A DNA stretch of 64,000 nucleotides. Source: Amoeboaphelidium protococcarum (Eukaryota > Aphelidiomycota > Aphelidea). Shown here piece by piece: positions 17,236 to 27,843 of the stretch. The position numbers and the translations under genes are program-made. Within the stretch, counting starts at the first letter, position 1, and each line of letters begins with the position of its first letter. The notes beneath the pieces are model-generated. The model had not been told where the DNA came from, did no database searches, and saw only the letters and a list, made by a program, of their open reading frames with translations. The stretch is taken from positions 2,106,273-2,170,272 of the forward strand of contig JALECJ010000254.1 of NCBI GenBank assembly GCA_023515745.1, written 5' to 3'.

Positions 17236-20200
17236 ATGGAGCAGTTATAAGATTTGTTGGAACGATCCAAGACTTTGAGTGCATAGTAGTAGTAAAGTAC
17301 AGAGTACCATGGCGTGACTTTGGATATCGTCAGGCCTTTGCCTTTGTTATAAAAGTAGACGCAGTAGATGTTGAGGGATAAGTCTCACGCTGCTGTAGGG
17401 GCTAATGAAGAGCAGGCTGCATAGATTCTGTTTGCTTAGAAAGGAATTAATTTGGATAGAATCAAGCAATCTCTGCAGTCTGTGAGTAAATCTGCCTCTG
17501 CCGCCTTCCAATCTGTTTAAATGCTGAGGGATACGGATGTGGGAGGGTACGCGGCTCTTGAACATGAGCAATTGATTCTCAACTCTTTGAGTAGAGCGAG
17601 GAAGGATATTGAATAGATTGTTGCCAAGACTCTGAAAGCATCTAGAAAGAAGCAGTGGGATGCAGAAAAGCAGTAGGTTTCCTAGTTGATGTCAGCGTCC
17701 AAGTTTGTATAGCCACCTCCTTCTTAGACACCTTTTAAAGGTACTCAAAGTATGACTGGGAAGATGGCGTAGTAGTAGAGTTAAGCACCTCAATCTATTG
17801 CTACCTATTCAGTGAATAAATCTGGTATTGTGAATCCTGATTTATTGACTCCAAGAACAGCCAAGGGATCTGGTGTTCCTGTGCAATCGACCGCTGGTAT
17901 TGCCACCGATGACCCGGTGATGGCCAAGTTGTTGTCTTATGCTCAGACTCTCATCGCAGTGGAGGAGCAGCGGTTGATGAATAGACCGGTTCCGGTGTTT
18001 AAGTTGTTCAAGGACGCCTTGCTTAGACTGAATGGCCCGTTTGATGAAATTGTGCAATGCTGGGATTTGCTGCAGTATATTGTAGGTGAAAATGGAAGTG
18101 GCGGTGTTTTGGCGCGGGATATGCACAACGCTCCTCGTGAAAGATAGTTTGCCAGAGGATATGGTTAGCCGGGGAGTGCAATAGACGGCCAGATTGTTCA
18201 AGGAAGTCGTAAATGGTTAGAGTCCTACTTTAGAGTCTATCTTGAGCGCGCTGTAGTCAAGTGCTACTAGAATAAGGACTTGTTCGCTGTCGATGGTCTG
18301 GAGCAGGCGAGAATTGCAAGTCAAGTTGGTCGGATGTCAGTCTCCCAAAAGGTTACCATGTGGATTCAGGATGTTCTGATGCCTCGTTCTGATGTAAACT
18401 TGTGGGAAGTTGTTGACAATCAAGCGATTTGGGTGGCCATCTTCTACCTATTGCGTGCTGGTGAGTACCGAGAGGCTTTGCAGTTCGCAGCTAGATTTGA
18501 GAATCACTTTATGAAGACTAGCAAAAAGTTTCTGGATTATCTCGAGGCGTGGGTTTCCTCTCCGGGACATGTGCTTCCTGCAAAGTTGAGATCCGAGCTG
18601 ATGGTGGAGTATAATGCCAATTTACGGGATAGTGCGATGAGAAATTTATCCGCGTCTTTCCATATGCCTCAAATGCAAAGTCGCTTCTTCAATGAAGGTG
18701 TCGATCCATACAAGTATCTGGTTTATCGTGTGCTGGGACAGATTGTTGATTTCGATGTGATGATACCTCCGCACGTCGTACAGGGTCTCGCTGGTGGAGT
18801 AATTGGATGGGAAGATGAGCTGTGGATTTAGTTGATGTTGGTATCGTCTGCGGATGGGGCTCAATTCGCTCAAGATGCGCAATCCCCTTTCTAAAGTGGT
18901 TCTTAGAAAGGTACTCCGGATGTTTATTCACTTGATGATCTTTATCAAAAGTACGTGGCCAAGATCAGTGTTGAGCAGTGGACCGAGAACTCGTCACATG
19001 TTTATCGTTATTTCATGGTCCTGATTGCTTGTGGTCAGTTTGAGAGAGCCGTAATGTTCTTATTTAATCTTTAAGATGCTAGTGTAACACCGTCCTCTTA
19101 AATTGATGCTGTACATTTTGCGATTTCTCTCCTGTATTATGGCTTATTGTCTACTCGCACGTCGTTTGATGAAGATTCTGCTTTGACTCTTGATGGTGAC
19201 GAGAATTAATTTTCCAAGGTGGATTTGATTTCCATGGTGAATCAGTATATATATGGAATACTGAATCCATCTCTTTATGCTTAAGAAGCTGTGCATTATG
19301 TCATTATTCTGTTTGTACTGCTGGATGGTTATACTGGATCGGTCTCGGTTGCATCTAACAATACTAATGAGCAACACATCAATCGTTTGCGTTAGATGCT
19401 TACTGGCTAGTTGATTGATTTGGTTATAAACTCTGGAAAGATTAAAGAATTATTTGGCACTTTTGCCTTGGATTAACAATTGCAACGAGCTGTGAGAAAT
19501 GCTGGCTATCTGGACAGATACGCACCATTGATTGGAATGAGTAAAGATGATGTCAAATCGTGTCTTATCAAGCCATCTGCCAGAAAATGTGTTTAATCTG
19601 ACGTTCCTCTCGAAGTTGCAATTGCCTTGTTCAATCTAGCAGAGGATTTCGATGCTGTGCTTAACTTGCTTTCTAAGCGTCTCAGCGGTGAATTGAAATA
19701 GTTTAATGTTGATGCAGTTGTTCAATTTGCCGTTGGATTTGCATCTGGTGCTGTGAAGACTTCTAATGTTGTCGGTAGAATTGATGCTCTTGTAGACGCG
19801 TATTAGATGACTAGCTCTGTTGTGGAATTTTATCAGTAAGAATGGATAGCGGTGAAGATCAAGTAGCAGAGCAAGGAGACTGTGCAGTTGTTGATGCTGA
19901 TTAGTCAGTTGTGTATGACTGTGTAATCATTGGTGGAAGATTTCGACCTGTCAATGTGTGCCGAGTTGGTAAGATTGATTAATTCGCTGCCACTGGTGCC
20001 GATGTCTGATGATATGAACAGAGCAGGTGGTGATGGCAGTGGTGAGACTAGCTACGTTGCTATATAGTCATTAGCTGAATAGATCAGAAGAGACTTTTCA
20101 GATGTAGTGTTGGTACATTTGCCACTGGTATTTTGTATAGTGGAAGCTGTGTATCTAATCATCTTCCAAGCTTAGCGCCGCCAGTAATTGTCTCTTGGTA

Positions 20201-20319
20201 TCAACGTTGGTAAGCGCTCTCGTGAGCTCATGTCATTTGTGGCACTGGTTGGCAGATGGTTCAAGATTGATTCTTCATTGAGAGCTTAACTCATGAACAT
20301 GGAGGAAATGATAAATTGA
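17236..20319 (+). CDS. NUP93: Nucleoporin NUP93/Nic96 homologue
   Basis: A 1027-residue helical scaffold nucleoporin of the inner ring of the nuclear pore. The N-terminal part is Gln-rich with coiled-coil character (LLERSKTLSAQQQQ). The large helical Nic96 domain from ~220 onward contains WLESYFRVYLERAV, IWVAIFYLLRAGEYREAL and YFMVLIACGQFERAVMFL, all characteristic of the family, with the usual C-terminal helices to the end. The length is slightly above human NUP93 (819). Dozens of TAR codons are read through. No introns were needed to keep the frame, and the first in-frame TGA is at 20317-20319. Confidence 0.92.
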
Positions 20320-20527
20320 GATAATAAACTGGAGCTAATTGTCCTCAAAGATTATTTACTATTGCATATCAGTTTTTTTTATACTCAAGAGCATTGTATT
20401 GATGTGCTTCCTGATCGTAATAGTGCAGTTTTTAAAAAGAAATAAAGAGATATAAATTATTCCCATTACACATATCATATCATATTTCAAGTCATTTCAA
20501 TATCAACTTCTCAACACAGTGCAATCC

Positions 20528-21835
20528 TCACTTGTCCAAGCTCTGAGCAAATACTTCGTTCTCACCGCCTTCCAACACACGAGAAATAGGCAGATAAGCA
20601 GGACGGTTATACTTGACCAGATAGTCTTGAGCGTACTACAAACCATTGCGCTTCTCTTGAGCAGACGCACTCTTGCCAACCCAGACAAAAACTTCATGGC
20701 CACTGTCATACACGTTGACATTAGTAGAATCAAACTGTGACAGCTTAATCTGACCAGATGCAACTTGCTTGAACTCCAACTTTCCGGATGCATCGCTTAA
20801 AACAAACAGAACTTTGGTGAATGCCTTTGGTTCCTCGGTTACATCTGCAGCGGATTTAATAGCCTTCTGACCACCAACGGCATCCCAGAATGGCTTAGCA
20901 TCAGCATCACCCTCATTAAAAGCCTGCAGTTTGGCTCTTCCATCACGCTGATCAACCAAAGCACGGGCGAATTCACCAGCCTTGACCTTTTCAGTCACCT
21001 GCGCCTCCTTGCCGTTGAATTGGTAAATCTACAATCCCTTATCCAAGATGAAGACATCGCCGCTATTCAGCGAATCTGCCGAAATCTCAACCTGACGAAC
21101 CACCACATTCTGCTTGTTCTTTGGATTGGAACGCACCTGTAACAATCTTGGCTAGTACTCTTCAGGCTTAACTTGATTAAAACCACTGGCAACACCTACA
21201 TATTGACATACTCAAAGTTATTAACCAAAGCAAAACATTAGCGATACTTGATTGTAAACATACCTCCGTTCAGAGTTTTGAATTGCTTAAAGTAGCTCAA
21301 GAACAAGTCAGATTCATGACCTTGTACTTCGCGGTGCTAGACGGCAGCACCCTTCAGAACATCATCCAGCTCCACAGTCTTATATGCAGCCGTTCCCGCC
21401 TCATCTTGAGAAGTTTCACTGCCCAACCAAAAGTGCAGATCATAAGACAGCTTCTCTTCACTTGGGTTCTTCTTGTAAGTGTTCAGAATGATGTAGGAAT
21501 CACCTTCATAAAACTCGCCGTAGCTTTGCTTAGGCCAAGCCACAACTTTGAAGTCCTCAATGCGCCAGATGTTGATTCCGCTACACAAATTTCATGTTGG
21601 ATGACAATTGATTAGATAGAGAGAGTTAAAACTTACACCTATTAGCCAACTCCCTTCCATGCATTCTCGCTCGATGCGGCATTCTACTTGACCTTCTTCT
21701 CCAACTACAAACAACATTTACAATAAGCGCAAGACTATAATGAAATAGCATGAAACATAAACTTACATCGCTACCAAGGAGGGCAATATTGCTGTCAGCG
21801 ATATCGTATTTCTTGCTCTTAACAAAACCAGGCAT
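20528..21835 (-). CDS. Gelsolin/severin-family actin-binding protein A (three introns)
   Basis: Ca2+-regulated actin severing/capping protein of the short, three-domain severin/fragmin type (373 residues). Four exons: 21835-21767, 21704-21637, 21580-21264, 21195-20528. The introns are 62, 56 and 68 nt, all starting GTAAGT or GTATGT and ending TGTAG. Family marks: INIWRIEDFKVV, GEFYEGDSYIIL, HFWLGSETSQDEAGTAAYKTVELDD, SGDVFILDKGLQIYQFNG and EVFVWVGKSASAQEK. It is a close paralogue of the gelsolin B gene at 24959-26187, which has no introns in the aligned part. The splice junctions were fixed by that alignment and keep a multiple of three (1122 nt coding). Confidence 0.93.
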
Positions 21836-22387
21836 GATGAATTTAAAACGGTGATAGATTATAAAGTAGCCGTGTGTGAGAAGACAATGAAACAGAGAAT
21901 GTCAAAGACGTTGTGTTGGAAGACAGGGAGGCGAGGATGTTTTGATGAAGCGTTGTTTACTACGCGCGCGCGTGCCTTCTCTCTCGCTCACAAGCCATCC
22001 AATCAAACAAACAGGGATGGTGTTGATGATCAACAATGTATTGCAGATCATAAAAGTAGTTGTATCAGTACCAAAAGGGTCCTATTAAAGATTTATATCA
22101 ATACCATTCATATTTTTGCTTCCGAACTGTATTTCAATTTTTCCTATGCGCGAGTAAAAGTTTAAAGAATTTTTCTAGTGGTACGAATCAAGTGTGACCT
22201 TATCGTGCTATTTGCAATTTTAGTTAGCTAGTGACTGCTCTAGTTTTCTGGTAGTATATGTTTTTTTGGAACCATTAGTCTGCTGAGTTAGTATTGCTGG
22301 CGATGCATGATTACATAATGTCCTTTGTTTATCAGTTTGCGCGTATGAATTGTAAGTTCACCCTCATTAATTGTTTAATCAACTGTG
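21836..22387. promoter_or_regulatory. Divergent spacer between gelsolin A and the secreted repeat protein
   Basis: No gene recognised. The right-hand part grades into the duplicated 5' flank of the secreted protein gene that starts at 22588. Confidence 0.35.
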
Positions 22388-22587
22388 GTCCGAATGTGAT
22401 CACACTGATCTACGCATGGGCTGATTTGTGCGATGCTAACTGCCTCCGATTGGCTTGTGTTTTGCCACAAATGTCACCGCTTGCAACATGCATCTAGCGC
22501 GTATCATTAGAATGGTAGTTGCGATGTCTTTTACTTTCTGCCACAACATTTAAATCTATTGTATTCTGTTTATAGTATTTGATCGCA
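22388..22587 (+). promoter_or_regulatory. Duplicated 5' flank (promoter candidate) of secreted repeat protein copy 1
   Basis: About 200 bases upstream of the ATG are well conserved with the flank of the inverted copy (35533-35740). Shared blocks include gcctccgattggcttgtgtt and cgtatcattagaatggtag, and the match continues through an AT-rich leader to the start codon. Conservation outside the coding region suggests that the whole transcription unit was copied with its control region. Confidence 0.55.
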
Positions 22588-24699
22588 ATGTATTATCGTA
22601 GTTAAATATAGGTGTAAGTGGTTTCTGTTTGGATTCTATTCTTCATTCTGGTGTCCGATGCATATCCAGTGCGTGACATTCTGCCAAGTGATGGAGCTAA
22701 GAGCGTTGAGATATTTAAAAGGGAAGCTGGTGCTGCAAAAGGCGGTAGCAAGTCTGGAGCATCTAGTTCTAACGGAAAGTCTGGTACAAGTTCAGCCTCT
22801 GGTTCTGGACCATCACCTTCTAGTTCATCATCCTCATCACGCTCGGCTAGCCCTTCTAAGTCGGCATCGCCTGGTCCTGCAAAATCATCCTCATCTGACT
22901 CCTCAAAGGCAAGTAGCATTGGAAGTGGTGGGCCCGTAGCTCCTGCGAAAGGTAATTCAGAAGCGTCGAAAGCAGTCACAGCATCCGCAGCGAAATCCGA
23001 CGCTGGAAAAGATTCTGACAAGTCGAAGGCTCCGTAACATGGCCCTTCTGGACCTCCTGCTCGTCAATCGGGACCATCACCAAATCAGTAATCTATATAA
23101 GCTGGTGGTGCCAAATAAACTGGTGATTAAGGAAAATCTCAATCAGCTGATGCGAATCGCGGCGTAACTGGCTAAACAGATACTGCTAATACACCTTAGC
23201 GTGGTGCCGTTTCTGGTGCGCCATAAGGCGGCCCTGTCGACGGTGCTCCTCGAGCAGCATAACAGTAATAAAGAGCATCTGATCTATCAGTTTCTTAACA
23301 GTCTCCCACTCTATAAGGAGTTGGATAGCAGCCAGTGGGTCAGGGCGGTGCACCTTAAGCTCCACCAGTTGGAAATCCTACTCCTCCTTCAGGTCCTTCT
23401 CAGCCATAGGGTGTAAATGGTCCATCTGATGCATAGGGAGCTCCGGCCTCTCTTCCAAGTAATGGGTAACCCGCAGCAGCTGCTCCTCAGGCTCCGTCTG
23501 TTGCTGCGCCTTAGCCTGGTTCATAGCCAGCGGCTCCTGCTGTTTCTGCACCACAACCTGGTACACAGCCTGCTGCCGCTGTGGAAGGGGCTCCACCTGC
23601 AGTTGCTTAATAGTCTGTACCAGCGGGTTAAGACGTGGCTACCGCTGGCCAAGCTCCTGCTGCTGACTCCGGTACACCTCCTGCAGTCAGTTCAGATTCC
23701 GCAACTTAAGGCGCTGCTGAAGTAAACGATGTTACGAAAATGAACCATTTTAGTAATATTCTTCCTAAATCTGATGTAATGACGCTTCAAAATGTTGAGG
23801 CTGTTGCATCTGAAAACGGCAAAGATATGCCAAACACTGCTGAATAGTAGAAACTTGCAGCTCAAGCTCCTCCTGATACGGTTAAAGTCGAGTATGGTCG
23901 TTTCAAATTGAGTTAAGATACACTCAAGACTTTGGGCTATACTCAAGACTAAATGAACCAAATGAATTCAGGCACAGAAGAAGGTTACAAGCTATCTAAG
24001 GATGCTGCCGCGTACGCATTGAAAACATTTGGTACTGATTCGTTCGTTGCGTAATAAATGGGTCCTCAGGCGTTTACGAATTTCAAATAGGGTACTATGA
24101 GTCCCCAAGAATAACAGAAATTTGCCGATCTGAAGGCGTAATACACAAATGATATTGCTCCTCGTCCACCAAGTGTTGAGAGAATTGTTGCCCCTCCCAG
24201 TATTGTGAGTTAAAGGAATGCTGAAACTTAAGCTCCTCAGCCTGCAGTAGGATCTCAGAATTTCTTCCAGAATGCCAATCCTGCTGTCAAGTCAATGGCG
24301 GACAATGCATTTCAGATGAATTAAGCTGGCCCATAGTAGGCTCCAGGTTCTGCTCCTCCAGGTCAACCGGCTGCAGGAGAATAACCAAGCGCAATGCCTG
24401 CATAAATTGGACCTTAGCGTTTGAATTCTGATATGCTCAATGATCTAGGCTATTCTCAACAAGAAATGAACAAGATGAATGAATAGACTCCTGCTGGTCA
24501 GGCTCTGTCTAATAGTGCTACAGCTCATGCAATAAGCGAGTTTGGTGTTAACGGCTTTGTAGCGGCTCAGCTTGGACCTGAATTTACTAAGCGCATGACG
24601 AACAATTAAATGACAAGTTAAGATCGCTAGGCATTTAATGACATGAAAGCTCAATTGACTAAAGGCGTTGATATGTCATAGTATTAGGGTCGACCTTGA
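22588..24699 (+). CDS. Secreted Pro/Gln/Ala/Ser-rich protein with two ~80-aa modules, copy 1
   Basis: A 703-residue predicted secreted protein. The N-terminus has an uncleaved or signal-peptide-like segment (VSVWILFFILVSDA), then a short conserved stretch (YPVRDILPSDGAKSVEIFK). Next comes a Ser/Gly/Ala/Lys low-complexity region (~45-150) and a long Gln/Pro/Ala-rich stalk (~155-380). The C-terminal half has two copies of a module, ~441-520 and ~611-691. They share LGY(T/S)Q--MN-MN, a FG---FVA-Q(M/L)GP core, an acidic/basic spacer and a final F--(L/M)KAQ helix. No cysteines, no known domain recognised. The start ATG at 22588 is conserved in the inverted copy. The product may be a wall, mucin-like or adhesive surface protein; this is inference. 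A second copy lies at 33406-35532 on the other strand. Confidence 0.85.
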
Positions 24700-24958
24700 T
24701 TTTTCCATGGTCTATAAGGACGGATTAATGTGATCTACAAAATAATTGATGTAGTACTGTATCAGAATATATAGTAATCTTATTATAACATTTTTATGGC
24801 TGGTGTTGGGATGATTTTGTATTCTATTTGATACCTCCCTAAAATGCAATATAAGGAAATCGAAGTCGAATACAAATGATGACCTTCATCGGAAATAACC
24901 ATATCATATCATACCATATCATTCATCATTAAATATTCAAAATTCATCATCATCATTA

Positions 24959-26187
24959 TCACTTCTTCATATTAGGTGCCTGGACAGGGGCGTGCTACTT
25001 GACAGCATCCTTTTACTCCTTACCAGCTTTGACGCCAACAGGAGCAGCGGAAGATTCAGGATCCAAGCTCTTCAAAAACACTTCATTCTCTCCACCTTCT
25101 AACACACGGGAGATTGGAGTATAAGCAGGGCGGTTGTACTTGACCAAGTAATCCTGAGCATACTGCAATGCCAAACGCTTCTCCTAAGGCGTGGTCTTCT
25201 TACCGACCCAGGCAAATACCTCTGCAGCGTTATCAAAGATGAAAACGTCATTTCCATCCAGCATAGACCTCTTGATCACACCAGTGGCCTCCTCTTTGAA
25301 CTCAATTTTACCACTAGCATCACTCAAGCGCATCAGACGCTTAGCGACATTCTTCACGGCAGCCTTGTCATCACCGCCATCTCCGGCGCTCTTGATAGCC
25401 TTCTTGCCACCGANNNNNNNNNNNNNNNNNNNTACCAGAATGGAGTAGCATCTGCATCATCTTCACCATAGACTACAACCTTGGCAGATTTACGATCTTA
25501 CGATAAAGCGGAACACAACTCCATCGCCTTCATGCGCTCAACGCCATTGGAAGTGGCTCCATTGAACTGATAGATGTTCAAACCAGCATCCAGCACAAAG
25601 ACATCACCACTGTTCAAGCTAGAAGCCTCCAGAGCAACTTCTTGCACAACAATATGGCCACGAGTTCCCTTGATGTGCAGCAGACGAGGACGATATTCCT
25701 CAGGCTTCACATGCTTGAATCCGGACTCAACTCCACCATCCAAAATCTTCATTTTTGGGAAATAGCTGAGGAACAGCTCCGACTCATACCCTTGAACTTC
25801 ACGATGCTGAACAGGCTGACCACCAAGGCAATCATCTAACTCTACAGTCTTATATGCAGCCGTGCCAGCTTCATCCTGGGAAGTTTCGCGGCCAAGCCAA
25901 AAGTGAACGTCAAACTGAAACTTTTCATCCTCAGGCTTTGCCTTATAGGTGCGCAAGATGATATAACTATCTCCGGAGTAGAACTCACCATAGCTTTCCT
26001 TTGGCCAAGCAACAACCTTGAACTTTTCAATGCGCCAGATCTCAATACCCAGCTACTTGCCAGCAGATGCCCATGCAGGTTCGCCATCACTGGCATTCTT
26101 GCGGACATTCTTCTCAAGATCGCTGCCCAGCAGAGCAATGTTGGAGTCTTGGATGTTGAACTTTTTCGCTTTAACTAATCCGGACAT
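24959..26187 (-). CDS. Gelsolin/severin-family actin-binding protein B (intronless paralogue, contains assembly gap)
   Basis: Paralogue of gelsolin A with the same three-domain layout: IEIWRIEKFKVV, GEFYSGDSYIIL, HFWLGRETSQDEAGTAAYK, SGDVFVLDAGLNIYQFNG, EVFAWVGKKTTPQEKR. The C-terminus is extended by about 25 Lys/Ala/Pro-rich residues ending PNMKK. No intron is present at any of the three positions where gelsolin A is split. A run of 19 N (25414-25432) lies inside, between PFW and VGGKKAIK. The frames on the two sides disagree by the stated gap length (1229 nt in total, not a multiple of three), so the gap size is probably wrong rather than the gene broken. Comparison with copy A (PFWDAVGG) suggests that very little sequence is missing. 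Confidence 0.9.
25414..25432. other. Assembly gap (19 N)
   Basis: The only unresolved bases in the window. They lie in gelsolin B, and the length is not consistent with the reading frame on both sides. Confidence 0.99.
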
Positions 26188-26458
26188 ATCGATTGATAAG
26201 AAGTTGATAAATTGATTGTTATCGTTATACACTGATTGACTGACTTAACGCTGAGCAGATCCGTGAGATTGCTTTGATGCAGATTGGAAGATGAAACAAC
26301 AATTGTTGCCGAGGCGAGCTGGCAAGGATTCAAATTGTGTCAAACAACAACTTTTGTATTTTGAGGCGTTTCATTGCTCGGTTGTCCTGAACAACAAACA
26401 GTGAACGCGCTTCTCCTGTCAACAGACCATACACTCATTATAAATATTTACGCCTAGT

Positions 26459-26755
26459 ATGCCGATGAGGCGTTTGTATCATTTTAAAAATACCTTGACG
26501 CTTCTGCTAGTTTTTGTACTACTCCTGGTTATAATTGGGAGTGTAAAACGGCGCTCTTACGATGGAACTTATGACAAATTTGCTGACCATACATACCTCA
26601 ATAAGTTGAAACAAGATAATATGCGAGTCGTTTGCAATGCCAATAGAGCCTCTAGTTAAGTAGATAGAACTTCTAATATTGTCAGAATACAAGATATAAC
26701 TGACAAGATGCTGGATGATTTGATTTAGAAGAGGTTCTCCAATTTGATTAGTTGA
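26459..26755 (+). CDS. Possible small single-pass membrane protein (98 aa)
   Basis: The frame begins MPMRRLYHFKNTLTLLLVF and has one strong hydrophobic helix (~12-28), preceded by basic residues and followed by KRR. The tail is polar (RIQDITDKMLDDLIQKR). That is the topology of a type II anchored or signal-anchored protein. There are no homologues I can name. A different frame stays open through the region just downstream (26727-27133, one internal TGA), so this could be the 5' part of a broken or mis-sequenced longer gene. Since TGA is the only stop, an ORF of this length can also arise by chance. Confidence 0.4.
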
Positions 26756-27268
26756 TGAAATTAAGACAACTCGATAGTTTTGCTTTGTTGTTAGAGTTGT
26801 TGATTGGACCAGAGGCTCATTTAATGCTATGGTGAGACATCCATACAGTCTTGAGCTTAAAAGAGCGTATATGTGTCATGATTTATAAATTGAACATGTT
26901 GTTTGATAAATGTTGTATCAAAGTGCAAAATGTGTTGATTCTCCATGTCTGGCTTCCACCTAGTACTACAGAATAGCTTTTCCGCCTATTTATATTAGCA
27001 ATGAGCAATTGCAAGTCAAACTTATTTTAATGTCTAGACAAAGATGCCTTCGCATCCAGCTAACTAATAGTGTTATATGCAGCTGAAGAAATGGAAGAAA
27101 CAAACATTACTTCTTAATACCATTACATTTAATGAAAGACACTGAGCTTATCTTCATGAAATCTACAGTCGTTCTCCGATTCGCGTGATGAACATGTTAC
27201 TCATGGGTCGGCGGCGAATAAAATTTTGAGTTTGCTTTATTTATGGCAATCCCCCTGAATTGGCAATT
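26756..27268. other. Spacer with overlapping open frames, no gene supported
   Basis: One frame (about 26727-27133, with a TGA at about 26838) is open over roughly 130 codons and reads LLELLIGPEAHLMLW and later YAAEEMEE. No domain was recognised, and no splice pair of the usual 52-68 nt removes the TGA. Confidence 0.3.
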
Positions 27269-27343
27269 GCTATCTCTTATAGTCTAGTGGTAGAACACGC
27301 GTCTCGTAAACGTGAAACCCGAGTTCGATTCTCGGTGAGAGCA
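27269..27343 (+). tRNA. trnT-CGU: tRNA-Thr (anticodon CGT)
   Basis: The cloverleaf is largely clear. The D arm/A box is TAGTCTAGTGG. The anticodon stem CGCGT/ACGTG carries loop CTCGTAA, giving anticodon CGT (Thr, codon ACG). The T arm is CCGAG-TTCGATT-CTCGG, with B box GAGTTCGATTC. The acceptor stem pairs only if two bases (AT) in GCTATCTC are bulged out: GCT/AGC and CTC/GAG pair around them. This is either a lineage quirk, a sequencing indel or a decaying gene. A T5 run 10 bases downstream fits a Pol III terminator. Confidence 0.8.
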
Positions 27344-27352
27344 ACTGTTATA

Positions 27353-27357
27353 TTTTT
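27353..27357 (+). terminator. Pol III T-run terminator of tRNA-Thr
   Basis: A TTTTT run 10 bases after the discriminator base of the tRNA, the standard RNA polymerase III stop signal. Confidence 0.65.
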
Positions 27358-27843
27358 GGACCGATTTAAAATTTTGCGTGCCAGTAGAGAACTCTCTAGC
27401 TTAGCACTGTATGTTCAGAGGAGCGTGTGTCAGCAAAGTAGAAATCTTTCCATACGCTAAACAAGAGAGCTAGCAACAGTCACTTCACAAGCAACATCAT
27501 CGCGCCTTCTATTGTTGGCAGATTTTGATTACGGTAAATTTGTCAATACTTTCACCTCGTGGGGGACTTTTAAATACGCGCAGAGTATCCGGAGTAATAT
27601 AGCCTCCTTTGGTGAGCCCTCCTTCTGCTCTTGCTTATGTCTGAAATTGTGCTGTTGCTCACGCTCTTCGTTCGAAAAAGCTTTGTTACGTTTGCTCTGT
27701 TAAATAGCGCAAAGTACCATGCAGCCTATATAAAGTAATCAAAGATTAAACATGCAAATAATTCATTATTTAATCAATCATCAGCGAATATGATATTTGC
27801 AATCATCATCAATCATCAAGTTGCTGCACTGACAAGCTTTAAA
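27358..27843. other. Intergenic, nothing recognised
   Basis: Spacer between the tRNA and the 3' end of the unidentified minus-strand gene. It has tgatcatc-rich simple sequence near 27780 but no supported gene. Confidence 0.35.

Larger units (their letters stand above)
22388..24699 (+). repeat. Inverted segmental duplication, left arm
   Basis: The arm covers the promoter flank and the whole coding region of secreted-protein copy 1. Its partner is 33406-35740 in opposite orientation, about 8.7 kb away. Similarity stops sharply just after the stop codon (shared end gtcgaccttga), and the 3' flanks are unrelated. Confidence 0.85.

Noticed and set aside
22602-23021. Minus-strand acidic ORF opposite the secreted protein
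   Set aside because: It is the shadow of the Ser/Ala/Gly-rich frame on the other strand; the signal peptide, conserved start and paralogy all support the plus strand.
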